Shown: one piece after another, positions 25,807 through 35,156 of the stretch | Layout of the letters: each line of letters starts with the position of its first letter | Position numbering within the stretch: the stretch's first letter is position 1 | Assembly: GCA_016787415.1 (NCBI GenBank) | Contig: JAEUUT010000062.1 | Span: forward strand, 16,095 to 80,094 | Origin: Saprospiraceae bacterium | Lineage (GTDB): Bacteria; Bacteroidota; Bacteroidia; Chitinophagales; Saprospiraceae | Length of the DNA stretch: 64,000 nucleotides | Direction of reading: 5' to 3' | Translations under genes and position numbers: made by a program | The notes under the pieces: model-generated | What the model was told of the DNA's origin: nothing | Databases searched by the model: none | Seen by the model: only the letters and a program-made list of their open reading frames with translations

Positions 25807-27135
25807 TTAGACAAACAGATCGAGGAGGAGGGCGCCGAGGAGGCCCATTACTCCGATAATTGTTTCCATGAGTGTCCAGGATCGAAATGTGTCGCGCAGG
25901 CTCAATCCGAACCATTCCTTGAACATCCAGAATCCGGTATCATTGACATGCGAACACATCAGGCTGCCAGCGCCTACCACCAGGGTCATCAACTCGGGCG
26001 AAACGCCACCGGCGGCTACCAAAGGCTGAACGATCCCCGCAGCCGTCATGCCTGCTACGGTGGCCGAACCGACCGCAATGCGCAGGAGGGTAGCAATACT
26101 CCAGCCAAGCACAAGCGGCGATATGGGCGCATCGGTCAGTTGTGCTGCCAGTTCTTTCCCGATACCACTGTCTACCAGCACCTGCTTGAACGCGCCGCCG
26201 GCTGCTACCACGAGCATCAGCGATGCGCCCGCCCCCATGGCTGTGGCGGAGCGGTCGAGCAACTCGCTTGCCGTCATGTAGTTCGGATTGGGCGACAAAG
26301 GATTTTTACTCAACAACAGCAAGCCCAGGCACACAGATATGAGCATCGCAACACCAGGGTCACCTGCGTACGCAAGCCAGGGAAAGGCCTGATCCGCATC
26401 CGGGTAATTCAGTTCCATGACCGTGGAAAATGCCATCAACACTACCGGGGTCAGCGCCACCATCAGGCTTTTCGGGAAGCCCGGCAGCGATTCGGGGGCA
26501 AATTCTTTGGCTTGAAAAAGGCCCGCCGGTGGTTTCGCTGGTATATTTTTCAGAAAAGAAGGAAAAAAAAGCCCCGCTACCAATATAGAAGGTATGGCAA
26601 GAGCCAGTCCCAATAACAAAGTTCGGCCCATGTCGGCGCCAAATAAATTGGCCACTGCCGTAGCCCCGGGGTGCGGCGGCAAAAAACCGTGTGTGACGGA
26701 CAGCGGAGCAGCCATCGAAATGGCGAGCGGTACCAAAGGCTTACCCGAAACGGCATTTACCGTAAACACCAGCGGCGCGAGTACCATAAACCCTGCATTG
26801 TAGAACATGGCAATACCCACCACAAATCCGGTGCTGAGGATAGCCAGGTTGGCACGCGCCGGGCCAAAAACGCGCAACAGTCGCTGAGCGATAACCTGCG
26901 CAGCGCCCGTTTCAGCCAGTATACTGCCCAGCATCACGCCGCAGGCCAATACCATGACTAGTCCGCCAAGCGTGCTTCCGATACCATTCTGAACCGATTT
27001 GATCAGATCGGCAGGCAGCATCCCTTGGAACACACCTACGAATAATGTACTGATAATCAATGCTATAAAAGCATTGAGCCGAACAAAAATGATTAGCGCC
27101 AGCAAAAGGGCAATACTGAGAAGTAACAGGATCAA
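25807..27135 (-). CDS. gntP: GntP-family gluconate:H+ symporter
   Basis: Integral membrane transporter of 442 residues with 12 or more hydrophobic helices. GntP family features include VLACGVMLGSILAETGAAQ, HGFLPPHPGATAVANLFGAD (conserved His-Pro-Pro-His-Pro region) and the C-terminal SHVNDTGFWMFKEWFGLS. It would import gluconate or a related aldonate using proton motive force. It lies between gnd and gntK on the same strand, forming an uptake-kinase-dehydrogenase set. Confidence 0.93.
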   Translation of the reverse strand: MILLLLSIALLLALIIFVRLNAFIALIISTLFVGVFQGMLPADLIKSVQNGIGSTLGGLVMVLACGVMLGSILAETGAAQVIAQRLLRVFGPARANLAILSTGFVVGIAMFYNAGFMVLAPLVFTVNAVSGKPLVPLAISMAAPLSVTHGFLPPHPGATAVANLFGADMGRTLLLGLALAIPSILVAGLFFPSFLKNIPAKPPAGLFQAKEFAPESLPGFPKSLMVALTPVVLMAFSTVMELNYPDADQAFPWLAYAGDPGVAMLISVCLGLLLLSKNPLSPNPNYMTASELLDRSATAMGAGASLMLVVAAGGAFKQVLVDSGIGKELAAQLTDAPISPLVLGWSIATLLRIAVGSATVAGMTAAGIVQPLVAAGGVSPELMTLVVGAGSLMCSHVNDTGFWMFKEWFGLSLRDTFRSWTLMETIIGVMGLLGALLLDLFV

Positions 27136-27165
27136 GGTGTTTTCAATTTAGGATGAAACTGTATT

Positions 27166-28065
27166 TTATTTCCGCTCCACCGCATGTCCTCCAAATTCGT
27201 TGCGAAGCGCCGCCACCACTTTTCCGGAAAACGTATCTGCCTGTTGCGAGCGATAGCGCATCATCAGCGACAAGGCTATTACCGGCGTCGGTACGCCCAG
27301 GTCGAGCGCCGTTTCGAGCGTCCATTTGCCTTCACCAGAGGAATGCATGACGCCACGAATGGAATCGAGATTCGGGTCTTTGGAAAAAGCGTTGGCCGTG
27401 AGTTCCATCAGCCAGGAACGCACCACTGAGCCGTGGTTCCACAATTGCGCTACTTTATGATAATCAATGTCATATTGTGAGTGCTCCAACACTTCAAAAC
27501 CTTCGGCAATGGCCTGCATCATGCCATATTCGATGCCATTATGTACCATTTTGGTAAAATGCCCGGCGCCGGGGGCACCTACATACAAAGTACCCTCAGG
27601 AAGGGAAATGTCGTCGAATACGGCCTTGCAATACTCGTATACTTCGGGTTCGCCACCGATCATAGTACAAGCGCCGTTGAGTGCACCCGAGGTGCCGCCG
27701 GATGTGCCGCAGTCCAGGAAGTCGATTTCCATGCCTTTTAATACGGTGTAGCGCCGCAGGGTGTCGTTGAAATTGGAATTGCCGCCGTCGATCACAATAT
27801 CGCCCGGTGAGAGATGCGGCGTGAGGGCATTGAGCACTTCGTCGACGATTTCGCCGGCGGGTACCATCAGCCAGATGACCCGTCGGCCTGTTAGTTTGCG
27901 GCACAGGGTTTCCAGTGAGTCACCGGTTTCAATGCCTTCTTCCGCACCGATACGAGCGGTCAATTCAGCAGAAACATCGTGGGCGACCACGGCGTGTCCG
28001 TGGTTTCTGAGGTTAAGGGCGATGTTGTAGCCCATTTTTCCGAGGCCAATCAGACCAATTTGCAT
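27166..28065 (-). CDS. gnd: 6-phosphogluconate dehydrogenase, decarboxylating, short GndA/YqeC type
   Basis: Oxidative decarboxylation of 6-phosphogluconate to ribulose 5-phosphate, which rpe (18191) then epimerises. The 299-residue product belongs to the short 6PGDH group rather than the 470-residue class. The NAD(P) motif is MQIGLIGLGKMGYNIALNL; the substrate motifs are DGGNSNFNDT, DCGTSGGTSGA and HFTKMVHNGIEYG, with the catalytic Lys and Asn. The start is ATG 28065; the longer open frame would only translate the CAAAACACC array. It is the first gene of the gluconate operon. Confidence 0.93.
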   Translation of the reverse strand: MQIGLIGLGKMGYNIALNLRNHGHAVVAHDVSAELTARIGAEEGIETGDSLETLCRKLTGRRVIWLMVPAGEIVDEVLNALTPHLSPGDIVIDGGNSNFNDTLRRYTVLKGMEIDFLDCGTSGGTSGALNGACTMIGGEPEVYEYCKAVFDDISLPEGTLYVGAPGAGHFTKMVHNGIEYGMMQAIAEGFEVLEHSQYDIDYHKVAQLWNHGSVVRSWLMELTANAFSKDPNLDSIRGVMHSSGEGKWTLETALDLGVPTPVIALSLMMRYRSQQADTFSGKVVAALRNEFGGHAVERK

Positions 28066-28090
28066 GAGAGGGTATTTTTTGAAAGTTGGT

Positions 28091-28248
28091 GAAGTGTGTG
28101 TTTTTGTGTTTTGGTGTTTTTGTGTTTTGGTGTTTTGGAGGTGCTTCGTTTTTGGTATTTGTGAATGGTTTAAGCCTTTAAAGCACTCATGCCAAAAGCA
28201 AAGCACTACCAAAACACAAAAACCCTAAAACACCAAAACACACTTCAT
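28091..28248. repeat. Mirrored TTTTGGTG/TTTTTGTG octamer arrays
   Basis: The left arm (28091-28158) alternates TTTTTGTG and TTTTGGTG octamers. The right arm (about 28190-28248) is the imperfect inverse, and both outer ends carry GAAGTGTGT/ACACACTTC. The stop codon TGA of the minus-strand CBM9-like gene runs straight into AGTGTGTTTTGG. It fills the gap before gnd. Unlike the heptamer arrays, these units contain no stop codon. Confidence 0.85.
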
Positions 28249-29009
28249 TGCAAAAGCAGCACCCCAAATATGCTGGCGTTTTTCCAGCCCTGGTTTTTGT
28301 CTTCGCCTTCCACCACTACGTTGCCCATAAAGTTTTCGCGTTCGGGCGAGTGGTCGTTGTCGCAGTATGCCAGTGCAAATCCCACTTTTTTGCCTGCGTT
28401 GAGGGTTTTGGGAATATTATCGCCTTCTTCTTCGTAGGAATCGTCGAAAAGTTTGATGGCGACCTCCCAAACCGAAGTCTTACCCATAGTAACTCGGCGA
28501 CTGAGGCAGTGGTCGTTAAAATAACCTGCATGGTGGTTAGGACGGGTGTCGACCACTTTGCCATCCAGGGCGATGTGATAGGCAAAAGCCGTGTAATTGT
28601 ACTGGTGATCGCCGCCCATGGCATCTTCATCCACAAAAATTTCCAGGCAATCGTCGTCCCAGAAATGTTCCAGCCCGTCGGTGTGAAAATCAATGAGCGT
28701 ATCATCCGTAATTTCAGCCAGCAGATACAGGTTGTATTCATCCCAAAGGAGTTTGTAACGGCCTTTAAAATCGGTAGAATCGGGCATTTTGCCGATCCAC
28801 AACTGATCGAGCGGCAACCATTCGGCCTGCTGCCAGGCGTCATCGGCACCTGAGCCATCAATGGTAGGTGTGCCATACCCAACAGAGAATTGTTGGCGCT
28901 TGGCCAGTTCGGCCGGATCGGGCGTTTTTACCTTTCTTTTACAGGAAGTGCAGAGACAGAGGCCCGAAAAAAAGGCAATTTGAAGGGCATACAAAAAAAG
29001 ACGGGTCAT
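28245..29009 (-). CDS. CBM9-like carbohydrate-binding lipoprotein
   Basis: A 254-residue exported protein. A hydrophobic leader ends in a lipobox-like LCLCTSCKRK, so it is probably lipidated. The remainder resembles the family 9 carbohydrate-binding/DOMON-like fold: PTIDGSGADDAWQQAEWLPL, YLLAEITDDTL, FWDDDCLEIFVDED and the C-terminal VGFALAYCDND. Such proteins bind glycans or glycan ends at the cell surface. ATG 29009 is chosen over 29051 because the shorter form has a normal leader. It is upstream of the gluconate operon on the same strand, which suggests but does not prove a sugar-related role. Confidence 0.82.
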   Translation of the reverse strand: MTRLFLYALQIAFFSGLCLCTSCKRKVKTPDPAELAKRQQFSVGYGTPTIDGSGADDAWQQAEWLPLDQLWIGKMPDSTDFKGRYKLLWDEYNLYLLAEITDDTLIDFHTDGLEHFWDDDCLEIFVDEDAMGGDHQYNYTAFAYHIALDGKVVDTRPNHHAGYFNDHCLSRRVTMGKTSVWEVAIKLFDDSYEEEGDNIPKTLNAGKKVGFALAYCDNDHSPERENFMGNVVVEGEDKNQGWKNASIFGVLLLQ

Positions 29010-29132
29010 GTGATGTTCAAGTTTAACGCAAATGTTGAACATTTCGAACAATTATCGTGGAAAAATTCCAAATAGCAGCACTAAGTGTCAGAACTACAAT
29101 TTATAGGTAACAAAGTTTGAAGGGCTTTTTGA

Positions 29133-29140
29133 TACCTTTG
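29133..29140 (+). promoter_or_regulatory. Bacteroidota -7 box (TACCTTTG) for the nuo operon
   Basis: TACCTTTGCGCTGC matches TAnnTTTG. The nuoA ATG is 91 bases downstream, giving a leader of about 85 nt. It is the only clear box seen before the nuo genes. Confidence 0.5.
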
Positions 29141-29230
29141 CGCTGCACAGAGAAAGGGGGAACAGTATTTGTGATTTTTAGTGTGAACCCTCCTTGTATA
29201 GGTCTGTTTAAAAGTGATATCAGAACGATT

Positions 29231-29593
29231 ATGGAACCATCCGGATATTTTCCCATTATCATGCAGGCGCTGGTAGCGCTGGGATTTGTGGCATTGGTAC
29301 TGATTTTTGTACCCATGCTGGGCCCTCGCCGCAAAAACGCCAAAAAGAACGAAAATTTTGAATGCGGCATCGAATCGCAGGGCAATGCCCGGATGCCCGT
29401 TTCCATCAAATACCTGATGACGGCCATCTTGTTTGTGTTGTTCGACGTGGAAGTCATCTTTTTTTATCCCTACGCCGTGAATTTCAGGGCGATGGGTTTC
29501 GACGGATTTTTCGCCGTGCTGATGTTCGTAGCCGTATTCCTGATCGGATTTTATTACGTGCTGCGCAAAGGCGCTTTTGAGTGGGACAAATAA
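29231..29593 (+). CDS. nuoA: NADH-quinone oxidoreductase subunit A
   Basis: Membrane-arm subunit of respiratory complex I at the interface with the peripheral arm. The 120-residue product has three helices and the conserved loop NENFECGIESQGNARMPVS with the key Cys, followed by LFDVEVIFFYPYA. ATG 29231 is chosen; the longer frame upstream includes the promoter box. First gene of the nuo operon; a TGATGAA array separates it from nuoB. Confidence 0.95.
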   Translation: MEPSGYFPIIMQALVALGFVALVLIFVPMLGPRRKNAKKNENFECGIESQGNARMPVSIKYLMTAILFVLFDVEVIFFYPYAVNFRAMGFDGFFAVLMFVAVFLIGFYYVLRKGAFEWDK

Positions 29594-29674
<81 letters not shown>

Positions 29675-29685
29675 AAAACTGAATT

Positions 29686-30228
29686 ATGGCAAATATTGCA
29701 GAAATGCCGGAAGGCTACGGCGGCGAAGGCTTTTTCGCTACCTCGCTAAGTAAAGCGGTGGGCATTGCGCGCGCCAACTCCATCTGGCCTTTGCCGTTTG
29801 CTACCTCTTGCTGCGGTATCGAATTTATGGCTACTATGGGCACCAACTACGACCTGGCGCGTTTCGGAATGGAACGCCTGTCGTTTTCGCCCCGTCAGGC
29901 CGACTTGTTGATGGTGATGGGTACCATTGCCAAAAAAATGGGCCCCATTCTCCGACAGGTGTACATCCAGATGGCCGAACCCAAATGGGTGATCGCTGTG
30001 GGCGCCTGCGCGAGTTCGGGTGGAATTTTCGATACATATTCGGTATTGCAAGGCATCGACAAGGTTATCCCAGTAGACGTGTATGTACCGGGTTGCCCTC
30101 CGCGCCCCGAGCAAATCATCGACGGCGTTATGAAAATCCAGGAACTGGTAAAAAACGAGCCGCTGCGCCGCCGCTACTCGCCAGAATACCAGCATCTGCT
30201 GGCGAAATATCAAATCGAACTTGATTAA
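29686..30228 (+). CDS. nuoB: NADH-quinone oxidoreductase subunit B
   Basis: Peripheral-arm subunit that carries iron-sulfur cluster N2, the last electron carrier before quinone. The 180-residue product keeps the cluster ligands: the tandem Cys pair in [17 protein letters not shown], and [10 protein letters not shown]. The gene is 36 bases from nuoC. Confidence 0.97.
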   Translation: MANIAEMPEGYGGEGFFATSLSKAVGIARANSIWPLPFATSCCGIEFMATMGTNYDLARFGMERLSFSPRQADLLMVMGTIAKKMGPILRQVYIQMAEPKWVIAVGACASSGGIFDTYSVLQGIDKVIPVDVYVPGCPPRPEQIIDGVMKIQELVKNEPLRRRYSPEYQHLLAKYQIELD

Positions 30229-30264
30229 TTGCCTGTTTTTCAGGCATTTGCAAGCATCTGAATA

Positions 30265-30795
30265 ATGAACTTGAACAACGATATTGTGCTGGCCGCTATC
30301 GAGCGCCGTTTCCCTGGAGCCATTGCTTCGCACAGCACGCCGTACGGAATGCTGACCCTGGAAACCACCCGGGAGCACATACAGGATATGCTGCATTTCG
30401 TAAAAGAAGATCCGGAATTGCAGGTTGGTTTTCTGACTACCCTCAATGCCGTGCATTATCCGAATGACGTAGGCCGCGAACTGTGCATCGTGTACCACCT
30501 GCATAGCATGGTACATAATTTCCGGTTCCGCATTAAGGTATTCTTCCCGATTGCCGACCCGGTGATTCCGAGCGCTACCAGCATCTGGCCCACAGCCAAC
30601 TGGATGGAGCGGCAGGAATACGACTTTTTCGGCGTGCAGTTTGCCGGGCACCCCGACCTGCGCCGTATTCTCAATGTAGACGACCTCGACGTGTTCCCAC
30701 TCCGGAAAGAATACCGGATGGAAGACGGCACCCGCACCGACAAGGACGACCGCTTCTTTGGACGTGACGGGCATGAAGGGCGGGAATTTGACTAG
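30265..30795 (+). CDS. nuoC: NADH-quinone oxidoreductase subunit C
   Basis: The 30-kDa peripheral-arm subunit of complex I, 176 residues. The family signature WPTANWMERQEYDFFGVQF with DLRRIL is clear. It is separate from nuoD here, not fused as in E. coli, and ends 14 bases before nuoD. Confidence 0.95.
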   Translation: MNLNNDIVLAAIERRFPGAIASHSTPYGMLTLETTREHIQDMLHFVKEDPELQVGFLTTLNAVHYPNDVGRELCIVYHLHSMVHNFRFRIKVFFPIADPVIPSATSIWPTANWMERQEYDFFGVQFAGHPDLRRILNVDDLDVFPLRKEYRMEDGTRTDKDDRFFGRDGHEGREFD

Positions 30796-30809
30796 AATCA
30801 AGACTTAAT

Positions 30810-32015
30810 ATGCAAGTCCAATCATACTTTTCCTCCCTCGACAGCCTCGACGGAGAACTTTCTACCCTCAACCTGGGGCCTACGCACCCGGCTACGCACG
30901 GTATTTTTCAGAACGTCCTGAAAATGGACGGCGAAAAAATCGTGTCGGCACAACCTACTATCGGTTATATCCACCGCGCTTTTGAAAAAATCGCGGAACG
31001 CCGCCCGTACAACCAGATCACGCCACTCACCGACCGCCTGAACTATTGTTCTTCGCCGATCAACAACATGGGCTGGCACATGACGGTGGAAAAACTGATT
31101 CAGTGCGAACTTCCCAAACGCGCCGATTATATGCGCGTTATCGTGATGGAACTGGCACGCATTGCCGACCACCTGGTGTGTAACGCCGTTATCGGGGTAG
31201 ATACCGGTGCATTGACGGGCTTTACCTATATGTTCCAGGAGCGCGAACGTATCTACGATATGTTTGAAGAGGTATGCGGTTCGCGTCTGACGACCAATAT
31301 CGGTCGTATCGGCGGCATGGAGCGTGATTTCACCCCGCGTTTCCACAAGTTGTTCCGCGACTTCATGGCCACTTTCCCGGCTCGTTTTGAGGAATTTAAC
31401 AACTTGCTGGAGCGCAACCGGATATTCATGGATCGCACCATTGGCGCAGGCCCGATTACGGCCGAAAAAGCGCTGGCTTATGGCTTCACAGGACCGAATT
31501 TGCGTGCCGCGGGTGTCGACTACGATGTGCGTGTGATGTCGCCGTATAGCAGTTATTCCGACTTCGAATTTGATATTCCAGTGGGCAAAGACGGCGACAC
31601 CTACGACCGTTTCATGGTGCGCCAGGAGGAAATTCGTCAGAGCATGCGTATCCTCAGACAGGCCTACGAAAATCTGCCAGAGGGTGCTTACCACGCCGAA
31701 GTGCCGGACTTTTACCTGCCGGAAAAACCCGACGTGTACACCAAAATGGAAGCCTTGATTTACCATTTCAAAGTGGTGATGCAGGAAACCCCTATCCCGG
31801 TGGGCGAAGTGTACCATTGCGTGGAGGCGGGCAACGGAGAACTTGGCTTTTACCTCATCAGCGACGGAGGCCGCTCGCCGTACCGCCTGCATTTCCGCCG
31901 CCCGTGTTTCATTTACTACCAGGCATACCCGGAAATGGTACGCGGTTCGATGCTGTCGGACGCTATCCTTACGATGAGTTCGATGAACGTCATTGCGGGA
32001 GAATTAGACGCTTAA
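30810..32015 (+). CDS. nuoD: NADH-quinone oxidoreductase subunit D
   Basis: The 49-kDa subunit that shapes the quinone-binding cavity with NuoB. The 401-residue product shows LGPTHPATHG at the N-terminus (His loop), IGYIHRAFEKIAE, NNMGWHMTVEK and the hydrogenase-like C-terminus SMNVIAGELD. Spacing to nuoE is 34 bases. Confidence 0.97.
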   Translation: MQVQSYFSSLDSLDGELSTLNLGPTHPATHGIFQNVLKMDGEKIVSAQPTIGYIHRAFEKIAERRPYNQITPLTDRLNYCSSPINNMGWHMTVEKLIQCELPKRADYMRVIVMELARIADHLVCNAVIGVDTGALTGFTYMFQERERIYDMFEEVCGSRLTTNIGRIGGMERDFTPRFHKLFRDFMATFPARFEEFNNLLERNRIFMDRTIGAGPITAEKALAYGFTGPNLRAAGVDYDVRVMSPYSSYSDFEFDIPVGKDGDTYDRFMVRQEEIRQSMRILRQAYENLPEGAYHAEVPDFYLPEKPDVYTKMEALIYHFKVVMQETPIPVGEVYHCVEAGNGELGFYLISDGGRSPYRLHFRRPCFIYYQAYPEMVRGSMLSDAILTMSSMNVIAGELDA

Positions 32016-32049
32016 GGAATACAAAGGCAAACAGAAAAAGGCAATCTAT

Positions 32050-32595
32050 ATGAATGCAGTTGTTGCAACAAACGGAACACCCTTTCGCTACTCGGAAGCC
32101 GCGCTGGCGGAAGTGCGTGATCTGATCAAAAAATATCCGGAAGGCCGGGGCAAAAGCGCTGTCCTTCGTGCCCTGCACATCGCACAGGAAGAAAACCACG
32201 GCTGGCTGAGCGCCACCGCCATGGATCATGTGGCCGAAGTGCTGGGTGTTACATCCATCGAGGTGTATGAAGTGGCGTCGTTTTACTCCATGTTCAACCT
32301 CGAACCGGTGGGCAAATATGTGTTGGAATTTTGCCAGACTGGCCCATGTGCCATCGAAGGCGCCGAGCGCATCATCGAATACACCAAACAAAAACTTGGT
32401 GTTGGTAAAAATGAAACCACGCCGGATGGGTTGTTCACCATTAAACAAGTGGAATGCCTGGGCGCTTGTGGATATGCGCCTATGATGCAGGTCGGTGAAT
32501 TTTACCACGAACACCTCGACGAAGCAAAAATGGATCAGTTCATTGAAGATTGCCGTGCCGGAAAAATCGACAAGGGAACCTGGAAAATGCACTGA
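32050..32595 (+). CDS. nuoE: NADH-quinone oxidoreductase subunit E
   Basis: The 24-kDa subunit with 2Fe-2S cluster N1a, part of the NADH-oxidising module. The 181-residue product has the four cluster Cys in FCQTGPCAIEGAE and VECLGACGYAPM. The order E then F is normal, but here nuoF is separated by two unrelated genes. Confidence 0.96.
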   Translation: MNAVVATNGTPFRYSEAALAEVRDLIKKYPEGRGKSAVLRALHIAQEENHGWLSATAMDHVAEVLGVTSIEVYEVASFYSMFNLEPVGKYVLEFCQTGPCAIEGAERIIEYTKQKLGVGKNETTPDGLFTIKQVECLGACGYAPMMQVGEFYHEHLDEAKMDQFIEDCRAGKIDKGTWKMH

Positions 32596-32621
32596 TTGAT
32601 TTCAAGAAAAATATCCTGAAA

Positions 32622-33155
32622 ATGTCGAAAAAACTGGCGTTTTTACTTTCCCTGGTAGTTTGTATTCTTGCTTTGGCCTGCAAAGGCGATGCGAAGAAAG
32701 CAACTACACCTGCGGCCGACCAGCCTCAGACGACTACGGAAACCAGTATGCCAGCCGACAAGACAAACCCCGAACCCAATGTCCCTGCCTCTGGCAAACC
32801 AAAATACATGAGCATTGATACGAACAGTAGCGCGGGCAGGGCTAATTATGACAAACCAACCAGCAATACCCCGCTTCCCATCGTATCGCCCGAAAAATTG
32901 AGTGAAAAACCCATCGGCCCTCCAGGATTTGTAACGAAAGACGGCGCCATTTTGTATGCGCAGCCCAGTTCCAAATCTGCCCATATTGCCACTATGAAAC
33001 GTTCGGAAAATGTGTACATCCTCCAAACTTCCATGATGGACGAAGACGGAAAGGAGCAACCCTACCCTACCTGGTTCAAAGTGCAACGGAAAAACAAGGA
33101 GAAACAAACAGGATGGGTGATGGGAAAACAACTGGACTCGGGAGGCGGAGGATGA
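32622..33155 (+). CDS. SH3-like lipoprotein inserted in the nuo operon
   Basis: A 177-residue predicted lipoprotein: leader ending CILALACKGD (lipobox Cys near residue 20), then a long Thr/Pro/Ala-rich disordered spacer, then a bacterial SH3-like domain (about 110-170: GAILYAQPSSKSAHIATM, WFKVQRKNKEKQTGWV). It resembles the first part of the lipoprotein at 46282 just after the operon. It is not a complex I subunit. ATG 32622 is chosen for the leader. The stop is followed by a GAGAGGT array. Confidence 0.78.
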   Translation: MSKKLAFLLSLVVCILALACKGDAKKATTPAADQPQTTTETSMPADKTNPEPNVPASGKPKYMSIDTNSSAGRANYDKPTSNTPLPIVSPEKLSEKPIGPPGFVTKDGAILYAQPSSKSAHIATMKRSENVYILQTSMMDEDGKEQPYPTWFKVQRKNKEKQTGWVMGKQLDSGGGG

Positions 33156-33197
33156 AGAGAGAGGTGAGAGGTGAGAGGTGAGAGGTGAGAGGTGAGA
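33156..33197 (+). repeat. Single-arm GAGAGGT array
   Basis: Five to six nearly identical GAGAGGT units follow the stop of the SH3-like lipoprotein. No inverse arm lies before the DUF2750 gene. Confidence 0.9.
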
Positions 33198-33233
33198 AAA
33201 AATAGAGCCTGACCAGATTAAACAAGAAAAAAT

Positions 33234-33632
33234 ATGGCACAACTATCTCAAAAGCAGGTGGACGAAATCCTGGCCAAGAAGCCGGAAAAACGCTACAATT
33301 ACTTCATCAAAACCGTATGTGAAGAGGAAGAGGTATGGGGTTTGGCGGATGAAGAAGGATGGTTGCTGCTGGAAGACGACGAAGACAATACAGAAGTGCT
33401 GGCAGTTTTTCCCAATCCGGAATTTGCCGAAATCTTCCGTACCAAATGCGAATACGATGAATTTACAGTGGAGTCTCTGGATTTGTACGAGTTTGTAGAC
33501 TGGCTGGACGATTTTGAAAAGGAGAAAATGAAAGTGGCTGTATTTCCTACGCCGGATTTCCAGAGTGCCGTGATGCCCCCCCAAAGACTGAAAGAAGATT
33601 TTCAAACGGAATTTGACAAAGAAACTGGAGAA

Positions 33633-33635
<3 letters not shown>
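33234..33635 (+). CDS. DUF2750-like protein inserted in the nuo operon
   Basis: An acidic cytoplasmic protein of 133 residues resembling DUF2750. Visible landmarks are KRYNYFIKTVCEEEEVWGL, EGWLLLEDDED, VLAVFPNPEFAE and the repeated VAVFPTPDFQSA. DUF2750 proteins have no established biochemical role; some resemble Imm-type immunity folds, which I cannot test here. It has no leader or membrane helix. It lies between nuoE and nuoF, bracketed by two repeat arrays. Confidence 0.75.
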
Positions 33636-33716
<81 letters not shown>

Positions 33717-33731
33717 TAACTCAAAAAGGTT

Positions 33732-35078
33732 ATGGGTCGCAAATTACTACTCGAACACGCCCACGTACCGGGCATCAACACCTACGAAGTGTACCGCAAA
33801 CACGGCGGCTACCGCTCCGTGGAGAAGGCGTTGAAGTCGATGACACCCGATGAAGTGGTGGAAGAAGTAAAAAAATCGGGCCTGCGCGGCCGCGGTGGAG
33901 CCGGTTTCCCGACGGGTATGAAATGGTCGTTTCTGGCCAAGCCCGAAGGCGTGCCGCGTTACCTCGTGTGCAATGCCGACGAATCGGAGCCAGGTACGTT
34001 CAAAGACCGCTACCTAATGGAGAAAATCCCGCACCTACTCATCGAGGGCATGATTACTTCCTCGTATGCACTGGGCGCCAACACCTCCTACATCTACATC
34101 CGCGGCGAGTACTCCTGGATCGTTTTCATCCTGGAGAAAGCCATCAAGGAAGCATATGCGGCCGGCTGGCTGGGTAAAAACATCATGGGCTCCGGTTTCG
34201 ACTTCGACCTGTACGTAAATCCGGGCGCAGGTGCCTACATCTGCGGTGAAGAAACGGCCCTGATCGAAAGCCTCGAAGGCAAACGCGGCAATCCGCGCAT
34301 CAAACCGCCATTCCCGGCTGTAAAAGGCCTGTGGCAATGCCCCACGGTGGTGAACAACGTGGAAACCATTGCTGCGGTAGTGCCCATCGTCAACGATGGC
34401 GGCGAAGAATACGCTAAAATCGGTATCGGCAAAAGCACCGGCACCAAACTCATCAGCGCCAGCGGCAATATCAACAAACCGGGCGTGTATGAAATCGAAC
34501 TCGGTGTTTCCGTGGAAGATTTCATCTACTCCGACGAATGGTGCGGCGGCATCAAAAACGGCAAACGCATCAAGGCCTGTGTGCCGGGTGGCTCTTCCGT
34601 GCCCATCCTGCCGCATTTCCTGATTACCAAAACGGCAGCAGGCGAAAACCGCCTGATGACCTATGAAAGTCTCGCCGACGGCGGTTTTGCAACGGGTTCC
34701 ATGCTCGGTTCGGGTGGTTTTATCGTGTACGACGAAGACCAGTGCATTGTGCGCAACACCTTCAATTTCAGCCGTTTCTACCACCACGAATCCTGCGGCC
34801 AGTGCTCGCCCTGCCGCGAAGGCACCGGCTGGATGGAAAAAGTGCTGTGGCGTATGGAAAATGGCCAGGGTAAAATGAGCGACATTGACCTGCTGGCCGA
34901 CATTGCTAAAAAAATCGAAGGCAATACCATCTGCCCGCTCGGCGACGCCGCCGCATGGCCGGTGAGCGCTGCTATTCGCCACTTCCGCGAGGAATTCGAA
35001 TGGCATGTGAACGAGCCAAAGGCTTGTATGGAGCGGAATTACGGGTTGGTGAAGGAGCCGGTGGCTGCAGGGGTGTGA
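33732..35078 (+). CDS. nuoF: NADH-quinone oxidoreductase subunit F
   Basis: The 51-kDa subunit that binds NADH, FMN and 4Fe-4S cluster N3. The 448-residue product has the nucleotide site GLRGRGGAGFPTGMKWSF, the FMN-contacting CNADESEPGTFKDR and GAGAYICGEETALIESLEG, and the cluster motif ESCGQCSPCREGTGW plus a distal Cys (NTICPLGDAA). It is full length. Between it and nuoG is an intruding MNT/HEPN remnant. Confidence 0.97.
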   Translation: MGRKLLLEHAHVPGINTYEVYRKHGGYRSVEKALKSMTPDEVVEEVKKSGLRGRGGAGFPTGMKWSFLAKPEGVPRYLVCNADESEPGTFKDRYLMEKIPHLLIEGMITSSYALGANTSYIYIRGEYSWIVFILEKAIKEAYAAGWLGKNIMGSGFDFDLYVNPGAGAYICGEETALIESLEGKRGNPRIKPPFPAVKGLWQCPTVVNNVETIAAVVPIVNDGGEEYAKIGIGKSTGTKLISASGNINKPGVYEIELGVSVEDFIYSDEWCGGIKNGKRIKACVPGGSSVPILPHFLITKTAAGENRLMTYESLADGGFATGSMLGSGGFIVYDEDQCIVRNTFNFSRFYHHESCGQCSPCREGTGWMEKVLWRMENGQGKMSDIDLLADIAKKIEGNTICPLGDAAAWPVSAAIRHFREEFEWHVNEPKACMERNYGLVKEPVAAGV

Positions 35079-35156
35079 TGACCCAGAGGTAATGATTGAT
35101 TAGGGAAATGGATGCTAGAGCATGAATTTTGAAAGGACACGTAATAGCAAAGCAAT

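Noticed and set aside
28066..28212. N-terminal extension of Gnd
   Set aside because: The extension is a translation of the CAAAACACC array; the Rossmann motif starts at Met 28065.
30822..31892. Minus-strand ORF of 356 codons opposite nuoD
   Set aside because: Shadow of nuoD; similar long antisense frames occur opposite nuoB, nuoF, nuoH and nuoL because of codon bias.
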